This document shows positions 15,509 to 24,527 of a stretch of 64,000 nt of DNA, piece by piece. How positions within the stretch are numbered: position 1 is the first letter of the stretch; every line of letters starts with the position of its first letter. The stretch covers positions 21,291 to 85,290 of the forward strand of contig NZ_JADKZI010000010.1 in NCBI RefSeq assembly GCF_017811815.1, in the 5' to 3' direction. The translations under genes and the position numbers were made by a program. The notes under the pieces were generated by a model. That model saw nothing but the letters and a program-made list of their open reading frames with translations, ran no database searches and was not told the origin of the DNA. This stretch comes from Flavonifractor sp. AGMB03687. Lineage in GTDB: Bacteria; Bacillota; Clostridia; Oscillospirales; Oscillospiraceae.

Positions 15509-16164
15509 AATGTGAGATCATCCGGGATCTGCTGCCGTTGTACTGTGACGAGTTGTGCAGCCAAGAGAGCCGTCAGGAGATCGAAACCCATCTGGGGCAG
15601 TGTAAAGCATGTCAGAGCTATCTGGAGGAAATGAGAGGGGAGAGTGTCCCTGCGCCGCCTGCCCCCGATGTTGAAGTGGAGGCAAAGATCTTACAAGGTG
15701 TGAAACGGAAATTCTCTCGCCGGCGCAGACGCTCTATCCTTATCGCTGTGGCGGTTATGCTGGTTTTTTCTGTGGTTCTGGTGGGTGCTGCCGATGTGGA
15801 GCGGCCGGTACCTTATACAGATGGCCTGGTAACGGCGCAGCTGGCGGTGGATGAGGTGATCGATCTCTATTACCATGGCGGGAGCTACAACACCTTTTAT
15901 GGCTTCAGCCGGGAACTGGATGGCCGCAATGCTGTATTCCTGTATTTTGATGAGACCATCGTCTCTGGGATCAAGCCCCGGGGGGAGGGGCATTTGAGCA
16001 TTGGAAATGCGCTGTTGACTGACTACGAGACGGCGACCTATCAGGTCAGCCGGGAAGTGGACGCGGTCTACTATCTGGTGGGCGATTATGTAACGCTGCC
16101 TGATTTGGATCAGGAGGCCTTTGAACAGGCAACGGCAGATGCGGTGCTGCTTTGGGAGCGCTGA
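15505..16164 (+). CDS. Zinc-finger anti-sigma factor, membrane-anchored
   Basis: 219 residues. The N-terminal 50 residues (MKCEIIRDLLPLYCDELCSQES...HLGQCKACQSYL) form a zf-HC2/ZAS anti-sigma domain with His-x3-Cys-x2-Cys zinc ligands. A basic stretch and one membrane helix follow (SILIAVAVMLVFSVVLVGAA, about 77-96), then an extracellular sensor-like domain of unknown type. It holds the upstream ECF sigma factor inactive until a surface signal is sensed. It is coupled to the sigma gene by a 4-nt overlap. Confidence 0.88.
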   Translation: MKCEIIRDLLPLYCDELCSQESRQEIETHLGQCKACQSYLEEMRGESVPAPPAPDVEVEAKILQGVKRKFSRRRRRSILIAVAVMLVFSVVLVGAADVERPVPYTDGLVTAQLAVDEVIDLYYHGGSYNTFYGFSRELDGRNAVFLYFDETIVSGIKPRGEGHLSIGNALLTDYETATYQVSREVDAVYYLVGDYVTLPDLDQEAFEQATADAVLLWER

Positions 16165-16176
16165 GACAGTAAAAAT

Positions 16177-16208
16177 AAAAGGGGTACGGCGTAAGCCGTA
16201 CCCCTTTT
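16177..16208. terminator. Bidirectional terminator between anti-sigma gene and ilvC
   Basis: AAAAGGGGTACGGC (16177-16190) and GCCGTACCCCTTTT (16195-16208) form a perfect 14-bp stem with A/T ends on both strands. Confidence 0.92.
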
Positions 16209-16220
16209 GCATGTGTCCAA

Positions 16221-17240
16221 TTAGTTGGAAGCGGTGTCCAGATCGGTGTCGCCACCCCAGATCATGTTCTTGCGCAGCTCCTCGCCCACGATCTCCATCT
16301 GGTGCTTCTTCAGCTGAGCACGCTTGGAGTTGAAGAAGGTGCGACCGTTCTTGTTCTCGGCGATCCACTTGCCGGCGAAGGTACCATCCTGAATGTCGTC
16401 CAGAACCTTGCGCATGTTCTTCTTGGTCTCCTCGTAAGGCAGGACGCGGGGACCGGAGACATACTCGCCGAACTCGGCGGTGTCGGAGATGGAGTAGTTC
16501 ATGGCAGCTACGCCGCCCTTGTTGATCAGGTCGATGATGAGCTTCATCTCGTGGATGCACTCGAAGTAGGCGTTCTCGGGCTCATAGCCGGCCTCGACCA
16601 GAGTCTCGAAGCCACACTTCATCAGGTCAACCACGCCGCCGCACAGCACGCACTGCTCGCCGAACAGGTCGGTCTCGGTCTCGTCGTGGAAGGTGGTCTC
16701 CATGACACCGGCGCGGGCGCCGCCGATACCGGCGATGTAAGCCAAGGCGATCTTATAGGCGTTGCCGGTGGCGTTCTGCTCCACGGCCACCAGGCAGGGC
16801 ACGCCCTTGCCGTTGACGTAGGTGGAGCGGACGGTGTGGCCGGGGCCCTTGGGGGCAGCCATGAACACGTCCACACCGGCGGGAGGAACGATCTGCTGAT
16901 AGCGGATATTGAAGCCGTGAGCGAAAGCCAGAGCCTTGCCCTCGGTCATGTAGGGGGCGATGTCCTTCTTATAAACATCGGCCTGGACCTCGTCGTTGAT
17001 GAGGATCATCACGATGTCGCCCCACTGAGCGGCCTCGGGCACGGTCTTGACCTGCAGGCCGGCCTGCTCAGCCTTGGCCCAGCTCTTGGAGCCCTCACGC
17101 AGACCCACGCAGACGTCGCAGCCGGAATCCTTCAGATTCATGGCGTGAGCGTGGCCCTGGGAACCGAAGCCGATGATGGCGATCTTCTTACCGTTCAGGT
17201 AGGACAGGTCACAGTCCTTCTCGTAATACATCTTAGCCAT
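16221..17240 (-). CDS. ilvC: Ketol-acid reductoisomerase (class I)
   Basis: A 339-residue enzyme that isomerises and reduces acetolactate and acetohydroxybutyrate to the dihydroxy acids, the second common step of branched-chain amino acid synthesis. The Rossmann motif [10 protein letters not shown] lies near residue 24. The cofactor loop [12 protein letters not shown] has Arg and Ser residues of the type that bind the NADPH phosphate. Metal-ligand regions DLFGEQ and the EEYxxE-equivalent [11 protein letters not shown] are present. The length is that of the short class I form. It is the last gene of ilvB-ilvN-ilvC, with a 114-nt gap after ilvN and a terminator just beyond. Confidence 0.97.
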   Translation of the reverse strand: MAKMYYEKDCDLSYLNGKKIAIIGFGSQGHAHAMNLKDSGCDVCVGLREGSKSWAKAEQAGLQVKTVPEAAQWGDIVMILINDEVQADVYKKDIAPYMTEGKALAFAHGFNIRYQQIVPPAGVDVFMAAPKGPGHTVRSTYVNGKGVPCLVAVEQNATGNAYKIALAYIAGIGGARAGVMETTFHDETETDLFGEQCVLCGGVVDLMKCGFETLVEAGYEPENAYFECIHEMKLIIDLINKGGVAAMNYSISDTAEFGEYVSGPRVLPYEETKKNMRKVLDDIQDGTFAGKWIAENKNGRTFFNSKRAQLKKHQMEIVGEELRKNMIWGGDTDLDTASN

Positions 17241-17354
17241 AGTCGTTGCACTCCTTTGTCAGAATGATTTGATGGACCCATAGTAACACAGCAGGGACCA
17301 AAAGAATGATAAGTATGATACAATCTCCGGAAAGATTTCGGAGAGGGGGGGAAC

Positions 17355-17915
17355 TTACAGGATGTTCTTGCCCAGATTGAACTCGGTCTGCTCCTTGGTC
17401 TCGTCGCCAATGGTGTAGGCGCCACGCTCCAGGGCCACCATGCCGGTACGGACCAGCTCCAGGATGCCGAAGGCCTCCAGCAGCTTCTGCATGGCCTCCG
17501 CCTTGCTCTCATCGCCGATGAGGGCCAGGGTCAGGGATTTCAGGGACACGTCGATGATGGAGGCCCGGAAGATATTGGCGATCTGAATAACCTCGTTGCG
17601 GATGTCGTGGGTCTCCGCCTTGACCTTGAACATGACCAGCTCGCGGCGGATGGAGCGCTCCGGCTTCAGCTCCTGCACGGAGTAGACGGGGTACTGCTTG
17701 CGCAGTTGGTTCATGATCTGCTCGATCATGGGGGCGTCGGCCCATACCTCGATGGTGATACGGGACACCGTGGGGTCGTCGGTGGTGCCCACGGCCAGGG
17801 ATTCAATGTTGTAGCCCTTGCGGGAGAACAGCCGGGAGACCTGGGACAGGACGCCGGCGGCGTTTTCCACCAGCACCGAAAGGGTGCGGCGGGTGGCGTT
17901 CATTTCATTCATCAT
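17355..17915 (-). CDS. ilvN: Acetolactate synthase small regulatory subunit
   Basis: A 186-residue regulatory subunit with an N-terminal ACT domain (RRTLSVLVENAAGVLSQVSRLFSRKGYNIESLAVG) and the conserved C-terminal ALS_ss_C domain (RELVMFKVKAETHDIRNEV...). It binds valine at the ACT domain and confers feedback inhibition on IlvB. It is slightly longer than many IlvN/IlvH proteins (about 160-170) owing to a tail ending EFNLGKNIL. It starts 12 nt after ilvB with AGGAGGG upstream. Confidence 0.95.
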   Translation of the reverse strand: MMNEMNATRRTLSVLVENAAGVLSQVSRLFSRKGYNIESLAVGTTDDPTVSRITIEVWADAPMIEQIMNQLRKQYPVYSVQELKPERSIRRELVMFKVKAETHDIRNEVIQIANIFRASIIDVSLKSLTLALIGDESKAEAMQKLLEAFGILELVRTGMVALERGAYTIGDETKEQTEFNLGKNIL

Positions 17916-17927
17916 TCCACACCCTCC

Positions 17928-19637
17928 TCAGTCCAGGATAAAGTCGGTGACGGGAGTACCCGCGGACACCATGGGGTGGACCATGGCGTCCTTGTCAATG
18001 GCGCACTCGATCAGATAGGGGCGACCGCTGGCCACGGCCCGGCGGAAGGCCGCCTCAAACTCCTCCTGTGTGGCGGCCCGCTCGCCCTGGATGCCGTAGG
18101 CCTCCGCCAGCTTGACGAAGTCGGGGCCGCGGTCCAGGTCGGTCTGGGAGAAGCGCTTCTGATAAATCAGGTTCTGCCACTGGCGAACCATGCCCAGGGT
18201 ACGGTTGTTGAAGATGACCGTGATCACCGGGATATTATAGTGCTCCACGGTACACAGCTCATGGCAGTTCATGCGGAAGCAGCCGTCGCCGGTGCACTGG
18301 ACCACCACCTTGCCGGGATTGCCCACGGCGGCGCCCATGGCAGCGCCCAGGCCGAAGCCCATGGTGCCAAAGCCGCCGGAGGTGATCAGCTGGCCGGGGC
18401 GGGAGAAGTGGTAGTACTGGGCGCACCACATCTGGTGCTGGCCCACGTCGGTGGCGATGATGGCGTCCCCGTCGGTGACGGCCTGAATGGTCTCCAGAAT
18501 CTCGTGGGGATGGAGGATCTCATCCTTCTTCAGGGGGATCTCCTTGTGGGAGAAAACCCATTCCTTCCACTCGGGGTAGTCGTGGGCGGGCAGCTTGGCA
18601 TTGAGCAGCTCCAGCACCCGGCGGGCGTCACCGATGATGTGGTGGTCGGTGACCACGTTCTTGTCGATCTCAGCGCGGTCGATGTCGATGTGGACGATCT
18701 TGGCGTTGGGAGCGAAGGTGGCGGGGTCGGTGGCCACCCGGTCGGAGAAGCGGCAGCCGATGGCGATGAGCAGGTCGCACTGGTCACTGGCCATGTTGGA
18801 GGCGTGGGAGCCGTGCATGCCGATCATGCCGGTGAACAGGGGATGGTTGCCGGGGCAGGCGCCGCCGCCCATGATAGTGGAAGCCACGGGGGCGTTGAGG
18901 ATTTCAATGAACTTGCGGAACTGAGGCACCGCGCCGCGGGAGCGGATGACGCCGCCGCCCACCAGAACCAGGGGCCGGCGGGCCTCCTCGATCATGTCCA
19001 GCAGGGTCTGGATGTCGCCGGCGTCGGGCTCGGGGGCCTTCAGCTCGTGGCTGGCCCGGCGGAGCATGGCGGCCAGACGGCCGTGGTTGGGATGCTCGGC
19101 CAGGGGGAGAGGCTCATAGTCGGCCTCGGCGGCAGTGACGTTCTTGGCGATGTCCACCAGTACAGGGCCGGGGCGTCCGGTGCGGGCAATGGCGAAGGCC
19201 TCCCGGATCACGTCGGCCAGCTGGTTGGGGTCCTTCACCAGGTAGTTGCACTTGGTGATGGGCATGGAGATGCCGGTGATGTCAACCTCCTGGAAGGAGT
19301 CCTTGCCGATCAGGTTCTCGCTGACGTTGCAGGTGATGAACACAACGGGGGAGGAATCGTAGTAGGCGGTGGCGATGCCGGTGGTCAGGTTGGTGGCACC
19401 AGGGCCCGAGGTGGCGAAGCACACGCCCACCTTGCCGGTAGCACGGGCGTAGCCGTCGGCGGCGTGGGAGGCGCCCTGCTCATGGGCGGTCAGAATATGG
19501 CGGATCTTATTCTTATAGCCGTGCAGCTCAAACTCGTCATATACGTTTAGAATGGTGCCGCCGGGGTAACCGAATACGGTATCCACCCCCTGCTCCAGCA
19601 GACATTCCATCAGGATCTGGGCTGTTTTCATTCTCAT
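17928..19637 (-). CDS. ilvB: Acetolactate synthase large subunit
   Basis: A 569-residue thiamine diphosphate enzyme that condenses pyruvate with pyruvate or 2-ketobutyrate, the first common step of valine, leucine and isoleucine synthesis. The catalytic Glu lies in AHEQGASHAADGYAR (about residue 53). The ThDP-Mg motif begins GDGCFRMN and ends in the expected NN (VIFNN). The FAD and alpha domains are of normal length. The start at 19637 follows AGGAGGT by 11 nt; the longer frame runs into the T-box terminator and is not real. Expression is controlled by the T-box leader upstream. Confidence 0.97.
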   Translation of the reverse strand: MRMKTAQILMECLLEQGVDTVFGYPGGTILNVYDEFELHGYKNKIRHILTAHEQGASHAADGYARATGKVGVCFATSGPGATNLTTGIATAYYDSSPVVFITCNVSENLIGKDSFQEVDITGISMPITKCNYLVKDPNQLADVIREAFAIARTGRPGPVLVDIAKNVTAAEADYEPLPLAEHPNHGRLAAMLRRASHELKAPEPDAGDIQTLLDMIEEARRPLVLVGGGVIRSRGAVPQFRKFIEILNAPVASTIMGGGACPGNHPLFTGMIGMHGSHASNMASDQCDLLIAIGCRFSDRVATDPATFAPNAKIVHIDIDRAEIDKNVVTDHHIIGDARRVLELLNAKLPAHDYPEWKEWVFSHKEIPLKKDEILHPHEILETIQAVTDGDAIIATDVGQHQMWCAQYYHFSRPGQLITSGGFGTMGFGLGAAMGAAVGNPGKVVVQCTGDGCFRMNCHELCTVEHYNIPVITVIFNNRTLGMVRQWQNLIYQKRFSQTDLDRGPDFVKLAEAYGIQGERAATQEEFEAAFRRAVASGRPYLIECAIDKDAMVHPMVSAGTPVTDFILD

Positions 19638-19671
19638 GGTGGAAAAGACCTCCTTTGGCTGGTATGGAGAA

Positions 19672-19960
19672 AAAACAACATGGCGGCTTCGTCCCATAGG
19701 ACGAAGCCGCCATGACACTCCGTGGTACCACCTAATTTCGCGGGCATGCCCGCGCACTCTAACCCCAATAACGGAGGGTGACCGTTCCCGCCTACGGTAT
19801 TCGGCGGGACCGCTCCCGGGTGACCTTCCGATGCGGCCTCACGGGAGCTTACACCAACCGCTCCCTCTCTGCGCTTATGCGCCGCCCGTACTTTCCCGGT
19901 CATCGCATTTCTCTGTACTCGCACCTGCCGCCGAGTGGCTGGGGGGCGGGTAAAGTTGTT
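19672..19960 (-). promoter_or_regulatory. T-box leader of ilvBNC, GUC (valine) specifier
   Basis: Read on the minus strand, the stem I element AGAGAGGGAGC...GGTTGGTG...AAGCTCCC (about 19,841-19,870) is the conserved AG-bulge region. The specifier loop reads GAAGGTCACC, placing GTC directly before ACC. The antiterminator T-box is AGGTGGTACCACGG (near 19,719-19,733). It is followed by a terminator hairpin ATGGCGGCTTCGTCC/GGACGAAGCCGCCAT (19,682-19,714) and TTGTTTTTT. Uncharged tRNA-Val would favour antitermination. The specifier call is supported by the identical GAAGGTC context in the valS leader. Confidence 0.92.
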
Positions 19961-19967
19961 GGGTACT

Positions 19968-19996
19968 ATCATAACTTTCCCGCACTGCTTTGTCAA
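19968..19996 (-). promoter_or_regulatory. ilvBNC promoter TTGACA-17-TATGAT
   Basis: Minus-strand -35 TTGACA (19991-19996), 17-nt spacer, -10 TATGAT (19968-19973), directly upstream of the T-box leader. Confidence 0.85.
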
Positions 19997-20190
19997 TTCC
20001 TGTTTTGGAACTTCTGCATTTTAAACAAGTAAAGTGCAGGGGAGAGCAAAGGAAATCCACAGTTCCGTCAAAGAGCCAAACTCGTCGGTATAACTTTGCT
20101 TTTACATGCAAAAATGCCCGAAGGATGAGGCTTTCTGATAAAACTTGTAAGTTTAGTAGAAAAAATGGGGAGAAATTTGACGGTTTTAAC

Positions 20191-20219
20191 TGGACAATTT
20201 GTGCGCTTTGCGATATGAT
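20191..20219 (+). promoter_or_regulatory. Rnf operon promoter TGGACA-17-TATGAT
   Basis: TGGACA (20191-20196) and TATGAT (20214-20219) with a 17-nt spacer, about 70 nt before rnfC. The 190 nt between this and the ilvBNC promoter is AT-rich and shows no further gene. Confidence 0.65.
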
Positions 20220-20293
20220 AATTCTGTTTGAGATACCGGTCAAACAACTCAGAAAAATGGCCCGTGTGTGGGTCAGATTTGCGAGGTGGACCT

Positions 20294-21640
20294 ATGAAGC
20301 AAAGCTTTTACGGCGGCGTGCACCCCCATGACCGGAAGGAGCTGGCACGCCACAAGGAGATAGCGCCTCTGAGCGCTGCTCCCAAGCAGGTTGTCATCGC
20401 TATGTCCATGCATATCGGTGCGCCCTGTAAGCCCATCGTTGCGGTGGGTGACCACGTCAAGGTCGGACAGAAGATCGGTGAGATCGCCGGACTGGGCGCT
20501 CCCATCCATGCCTCTGTCTCCGGCGAGGTCAAGGCGGTTGAGCCCCGTCCCTACGTGGGCGGCGGCAAGGCCATGTCGGTGGTCATTGAGAACGATTTCC
20601 AGGATACCTGGGGATCCGAGCTCACTCCGCACCCCGACTACAGCAAGCTGAGCCCGGACGAGATCGTCAACATTGTTAAGGAGGCTGGCATTACCGGTAT
20701 GGGCGGCGCCGGCTTCCCCACCCATGTGAAGATCAGCTCCGGCATCGGCAAGGTCGACACCGTGATCCTCAACGGCGCCGAGTGTGAGCCCTACATCACC
20801 GCTGACCATCGCCTCATGCTGGAGCATGGCGAGAAGGTCATCGGCGGTCTGCGCATCCTGCTGCAGGCCTTTGGTCTGCAGACCGGTACCATCGGTGTGG
20901 AGGCCAACAAGGAGGACGCCGTTGAGCATCTGCGTGCTCTGGTGGGCGGCCGCAACGACATCACCGTGCAGTCTCTGCGCACCCGGTACCCCCAGGGCGC
21001 TGAGAAGCAGCTCATCCAGGCCATCACCGGCCGTGAGGTGCCCCCCGGAGGCCTGCCCGCTCATGTGGGCTGTGCCGTGTTCAACGTGGGCACTGCTGCT
21101 GCCGTGTATGACGCCGTGGTGGAGGGCAAGCCTGTCACCCACCGTGTGATCACCGTCACCGGTGACGCCATCCAGGAGCCCAAGAACCTGCTGGTGCCTC
21201 TGGGCGTGTCCTTCCAGGAGCTCATCGACGAGGCTAAGGGCTTCAAGGAAGATCCTGAGCGTGTCCTCACCGGCGGCCCCATGATGGGTATTGCCCAGTA
21301 TAACCTGGACGTTACCTGCATCAAGGGCACCAACGCTGTGCTCTGCCTGACCAAGCACGAGGCCGCTCCCGTTGTGGAGGAAGAGGTCTGCCTGCGCTGC
21401 GGCCGCTGCGTCAACGTCTGCCCCATGCACCTGACTCCCGTGTACATGCATCTGTACGCCGAGAAGGGCATGTGGAAAGAGGCTGAGGCCCTCAATGTCA
21501 TGGACTGCATCGAGTGCGGTTCCTGCAACTACATCTGCCCCGCCCGCATCCACCTGGTCCAGTCCTTCCGTGTGACCAAGGGTGAGCTGCGGAATCTGGC
21601 GGCCAAGGAAAAAGCGGCAAAGGAGGCGGCCAAAGCATGA
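20294..21640 (+). CDS. rnfC: Rnf complex subunit C (NADH-binding)
   Basis: A 448-residue peripheral subunit of the ferredoxin:NAD+ oxidoreductase that holds FMN and two [4Fe-4S] clusters and exchanges electrons with NAD. Visible features are the N-terminal biotinyl-like domain, the NuoF-like nucleotide fold (GMGGAGFPTHVK near 135 and the NGAECEPYIT motif), and two C-terminal ferredoxin motifs CLRCGRCVNVCP and CIECGSCNYICP. The start at 20294 has GAGGTGG just upstream; the longer frame has no site. It is the first gene of a six-gene operon and overlaps rnfD by 4 nt. Confidence 0.96.
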   Translation: MKQSFYGGVHPHDRKELARHKEIAPLSAAPKQVVIAMSMHIGAPCKPIVAVGDHVKVGQKIGEIAGLGAPIHASVSGEVKAVEPRPYVGGGKAMSVVIENDFQDTWGSELTPHPDYSKLSPDEIVNIVKEAGITGMGGAGFPTHVKISSGIGKVDTVILNGAECEPYITADHRLMLEHGEKVIGGLRILLQAFGLQTGTIGVEANKEDAVEHLRALVGGRNDITVQSLRTRYPQGAEKQLIQAITGREVPPGGLPAHVGCAVFNVGTAAAVYDAVVEGKPVTHRVITVTGDAIQEPKNLLVPLGVSFQELIDEAKGFKEDPERVLTGGPMMGIAQYNLDVTCIKGTNAVLCLTKHEAAPVVEEEVCLRCGRCVNVCPMHLTPVYMHLYAEKGMWKEAEALNVMDCIECGSCNYICPARIHLVQSFRVTKGELRNLAAKEKAAKEAAKA

Positions 21641-22698
21641 ACGAGGTAAAGAAGCTGAATCTGACGGTGGCCTCGTCTCCCCACGTGGCCTCCCCCATTG
21701 ATACCCAGAACCTGATGCGCGATGTGCTCATCGCTCTGGTGCCCGCCATGGTCATGGGCGTGGTCTTCTTCGGCCCCCGTGCTCTGGTGGCTACCATCAT
21801 CTCCGTGCTGGCCTGCGAGTTCTTCGAGTGGGGCTACCGCAAGCTGATGCACAAGTCTTTCTCCAACAAGGACCTGTCCGCCGCCGTTACCGGCGTGCTG
21901 CTGGCCTTCGTGTGCGCGCCCACCCTGCCTTACTGGATGCTGATCATCGGCGATTTCTTCGCCATCGTGGTGGTCAAGCAGCTCTTCGGCGGCCTGGGCC
22001 AGAACTTCATGAACCCCGCCCTGGGCGGCCGTGCCTTCCTGATGCTGTGCTATCCTGTGGCTATGACCACCTGGATCGTGCCCGGCATCGGCTCTGACAA
22101 GTGGGCCGGCCTCATCTCCGGCGAGGTCACCATGGCCGGTGCCGACATCGTCACCGGTGCCACCCCCCTGAGTGCCGACTTCATGCACGGCGGCCTGCTG
22201 CCCGAGTCCTCTCTGCTGGATGTGTTCGTGGGCAACGTGGGCGGCTGTATCGGTGAGGTGTCCGCCCTCATGCTCCTGCTGGGCGGCCTGTACCTGATCT
22301 GGCGCGGCGTCATCCGTGCCCGCATCCCCGTGGCTTACATCGCCACCGTGGCTGTGCTCACCTTCCTGTTCCCCATGGGCGGCAACGACCGTCTGACCTG
22401 GATGGCTTATCAGCTGTTCTCCGGCGGTCTGATGCTGGGCGCCTTCTTCATGGCCACCGACTATGTCACCAGCCCTGTCACCAAGAAGGGCGAGGTCATC
22501 TTCGGCATCGGCTGCGGTCTGCTGACCGTGTTCATCCGCTACTTCGGCGGCTATCCCGAGGGTGTTTCCTACTCCATCCTGATCATGAACTGCTGCGTGT
22601 GGCTCATCGATAAGGTGGGTAAGCCCAACCGCTACGGCGTTACCAAGGAAATGAAGGCTGCCGCCAAGGCCGCCAAAAAAGCCGGGAAGGAGGGCTAA
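21637..22698 (+). CDS. rnfD: Rnf complex subunit D
   Basis: A 353-residue membrane subunit with about nine helices and part of the Rnf ion-translocating core. The covalent FMN attachment motif is seen in TGATPLS near residue 170, where FMN is bound to Thr through a phosphoester. NFMNPALGGRAFL and TDYVTSPVT are characteristic of the NqrB/RnfD family. It overlaps rnfC by 4 nt. Confidence 0.95.
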   Translation: MNEVKKLNLTVASSPHVASPIDTQNLMRDVLIALVPAMVMGVVFFGPRALVATIISVLACEFFEWGYRKLMHKSFSNKDLSAAVTGVLLAFVCAPTLPYWMLIIGDFFAIVVVKQLFGGLGQNFMNPALGGRAFLMLCYPVAMTTWIVPGIGSDKWAGLISGEVTMAGADIVTGATPLSADFMHGGLLPESSLLDVFVGNVGGCIGEVSALMLLLGGLYLIWRGVIRARIPVAYIATVAVLTFLFPMGGNDRLTWMAYQLFSGGLMLGAFFMATDYVTSPVTKKGEVIFGIGCGLLTVFIRYFGGYPEGVSYSILIMNCCVWLIDKVGKPNRYGVTKEMKAAAKAAKKAGKEG

Positions 22699-22701
22699 GC
22701 C

Positions 22702-23259
22702 ATGAGCGAAACTGTAACCAAGAAAAAAGAACCCGGCATGGCCACCCTTGTCATTGTGCTCTTTGCCATCTGCGCGGTCACTGCCCTGCTGCTGGGCCTG
22801 ACCAACTATGTGACCAAGCCCTTTATCGACGAAAATGCCCGGCTGAAGCAGGAGCAGGCCATGGCCGATGTGCTCCCTGCCGACAGCTACACTGAGGTCA
22901 CCGACCAGTACACCGGCGGCGATCCCACCGTGCTCAACGTCTACAGCGCCGGCGACGCCGGCTATGTGGTCCAGGTCAAGCCTGCCACTTCCTTCAGCGG
23001 CAACCTGACCGTCATGGTGGGCGTGGATGCCTCCGGCGCCTGCACCGGCATCTCCATCACCAGCAGCGGCGAGACCTCTGGCCTGGGTTCCAACGCCAGC
23101 AAGCCCGCCTTTGCGGATCAGTTCATCGGCAAGACCGGTGAGGTCAAGGTGACCAAGGACGGCGGCGAAATCAACGCCATTACCGGTGCTACCATCACCT
23201 CCCGCGGCGTGTCTGAGGCTGTTACCAGCGCCATCGCCGCCGCGGCCAGCATGGGCTAA
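22702..23259 (+). CDS. rnfG: Rnf complex subunit G
   Basis: A 185-residue subunit with one N-terminal membrane helix and an extracytoplasmic FMN-binding domain. The attachment motif TGATITSRGV lies near residue 160, and the SSGETSGLG region precedes it. Length is typical of the short clostridial form. It starts 3 nt after rnfD with an AGGAGGGC site. Confidence 0.95.
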   Translation: MSETVTKKKEPGMATLVIVLFAICAVTALLLGLTNYVTKPFIDENARLKQEQAMADVLPADSYTEVTDQYTGGDPTVLNVYSAGDAGYVVQVKPATSFSGNLTVMVGVDASGACTGISITSSGETSGLGSNASKPAFADQFIGKTGEVKVTKDGGEINAITGATITSRGVSEAVTSAIAAAASMG

Positions 23260-23274
23260 GGAGGGTATTGAAGC

Positions 23275-23922
23275 ATGAATGTAAAGAATCAACTGCGTGA
23301 CGGCCTGTTCTTCCAGAACCCCGTTACCGTCCAGCTGCTGGGCATGTGCTCGGTGATGGCTATCACCACCACCCTGTTCAACGGCCTGGGCATGGGCGTG
23401 TCCGTTCTGGTCATCCTGACACTGGCCAACATCATTATTTCTATCCTGCGCAAGATCATCCCCAACAACATCCGTATCGCCTGCTTCATCGTGGTTATCG
23501 CCGGTTTCGTGACCATCGTTGACCTGTGCCTGCAGGCCTTCCTGCCCGACCTGTCCTCCAGCCTGGGTCTGTTTATCCCCCTGATCGTGGTAAACTGTAT
23601 CATCCTGGGCCGTGCTGAGGCCTTCGCTTACAAGAACGGTCCCGCTGCCTCCGCTATGGACGGTATCTTCCAGGGCCTGGGCTACACCATGGTGCTGGTC
23701 ATCATGTGCGTGGTTCGTGAGTTCCTGGGCAACGGCACCTTCGGCGGCGGCCTGCTCAACGGCGGCGACGGCATCCGCATCCTGCCTGAGGGTATCCCCG
23801 CTCTGGGTATGATCCTCCCCGTGGGCGGCTTCCTGACCCTGGCCTGCGTCATTGCTGCCATGCAGTACATCCTGAACAAGCCCAAGAAGGGCGACAAGAA
23901 GACTGAGGAGGTGGCCAAGTAA
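23275..23922 (+). CDS. rnfE: Rnf complex subunit E
   Basis: A 215-residue membrane protein with six predicted helices. The NqrD/RnfE pattern is clear: NPVTVQLLGMCSVMAITT near the start, VNCIILGRAEAFA in the middle and FGGGLLNGGDGI later. With RnfA it forms the pair of inverted-topology subunits that carry a membrane Fe-S centre. A GGAGGG site precedes it. Confidence 0.95.
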   Translation: MNVKNQLRDGLFFQNPVTVQLLGMCSVMAITTTLFNGLGMGVSVLVILTLANIIISILRKIIPNNIRIACFIVVIAGFVTIVDLCLQAFLPDLSSSLGLFIPLIVVNCIILGRAEAFAYKNGPAASAMDGIFQGLGYTMVLVIMCVVREFLGNGTFGGGLLNGGDGIRILPEGIPALGMILPVGGFLTLACVIAAMQYILNKPKKGDKKTEEVAK

Positions 23923-24512
23923 TGGATTTTAAGGATCTCTTTACCATTGCCCTGGGCGCTGTCCTGGTCAATAACTTCATCGTGGCCCAGTTCCTGGGCA
24001 TCTGCCCCTTCATGGGCGTCTCCAAGAAGATCGAGACGGCTTCCGGCATGGGCCTGGCGGTTATCTTCGTCATGGGCCTGGCTTCCGCCATCTGCTGGCC
24101 CATCAATGAGTTCATCCTGGTTCCTCTGGGCCTGACCTTCATGCAGACCGTGACCTACATCCTGGTCATCGCCTCTCTGGTGCAGTTCATCGAGATGTTC
24201 CTGAAGAAGGCCATGCCCTCCCTCTATGAGGCCCTGGGTGTGTACCTGCCTCTGATCACCACCAACTGCGCCGTGCTGGGCGTGGTGCTGCAGAACACCC
24301 AGAACAGCTACAACTTCATCGAGAGCGTCGTGTACGGCGTCACCGGCGGCATCGGCTTCCTGCTGGTCATCGTGATCTTCGCCAGCATCCGGGAGCGGAT
24401 GGAGTTCTCCGAGTGCCCCAAGGCCTTTGAGGGCTTCCCCATCGCCCTGATGGCCGCCGGCCTCGTGGCTCTGGCCTTCATGGGCTTCTCCGGCCTGAAG
24501 GTCTTCGGTTAA
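23922..24512 (+). CDS. rnfA: Rnf complex subunit A
   Basis: A 196-residue six-helix membrane subunit, homologous to RnfE. The typical motifs NNFIVAQFLGICPFMGVSKK and TTNCAVLGV hold the cysteines that ligate the intramembrane Fe-S centre. Its start overlaps the rnfE stop by 1 nt (TAATG). Confidence 0.95.
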   Translation: MDFKDLFTIALGAVLVNNFIVAQFLGICPFMGVSKKIETASGMGLAVIFVMGLASAICWPINEFILVPLGLTFMQTVTYILVIASLVQFIEMFLKKAMPSLYEALGVYLPLITTNCAVLGVVLQNTQNSYNFIESVVYGVTGGIGFLLVIVIFASIRERMEFSECPKAFEGFPIALMAAGLVALAFMGFSGLKVFG

Positions 24513-24527
24513 GGAGGGCGGAAGAGT

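Noticed and set aside
17241..17354. A terminator or separate regulatory leader between ilvN and ilvC
   Set aside because: Only a weak CTCCG/CGGAG pairing without a T tract and no convincing promoter was found; the three genes are treated as one operon.
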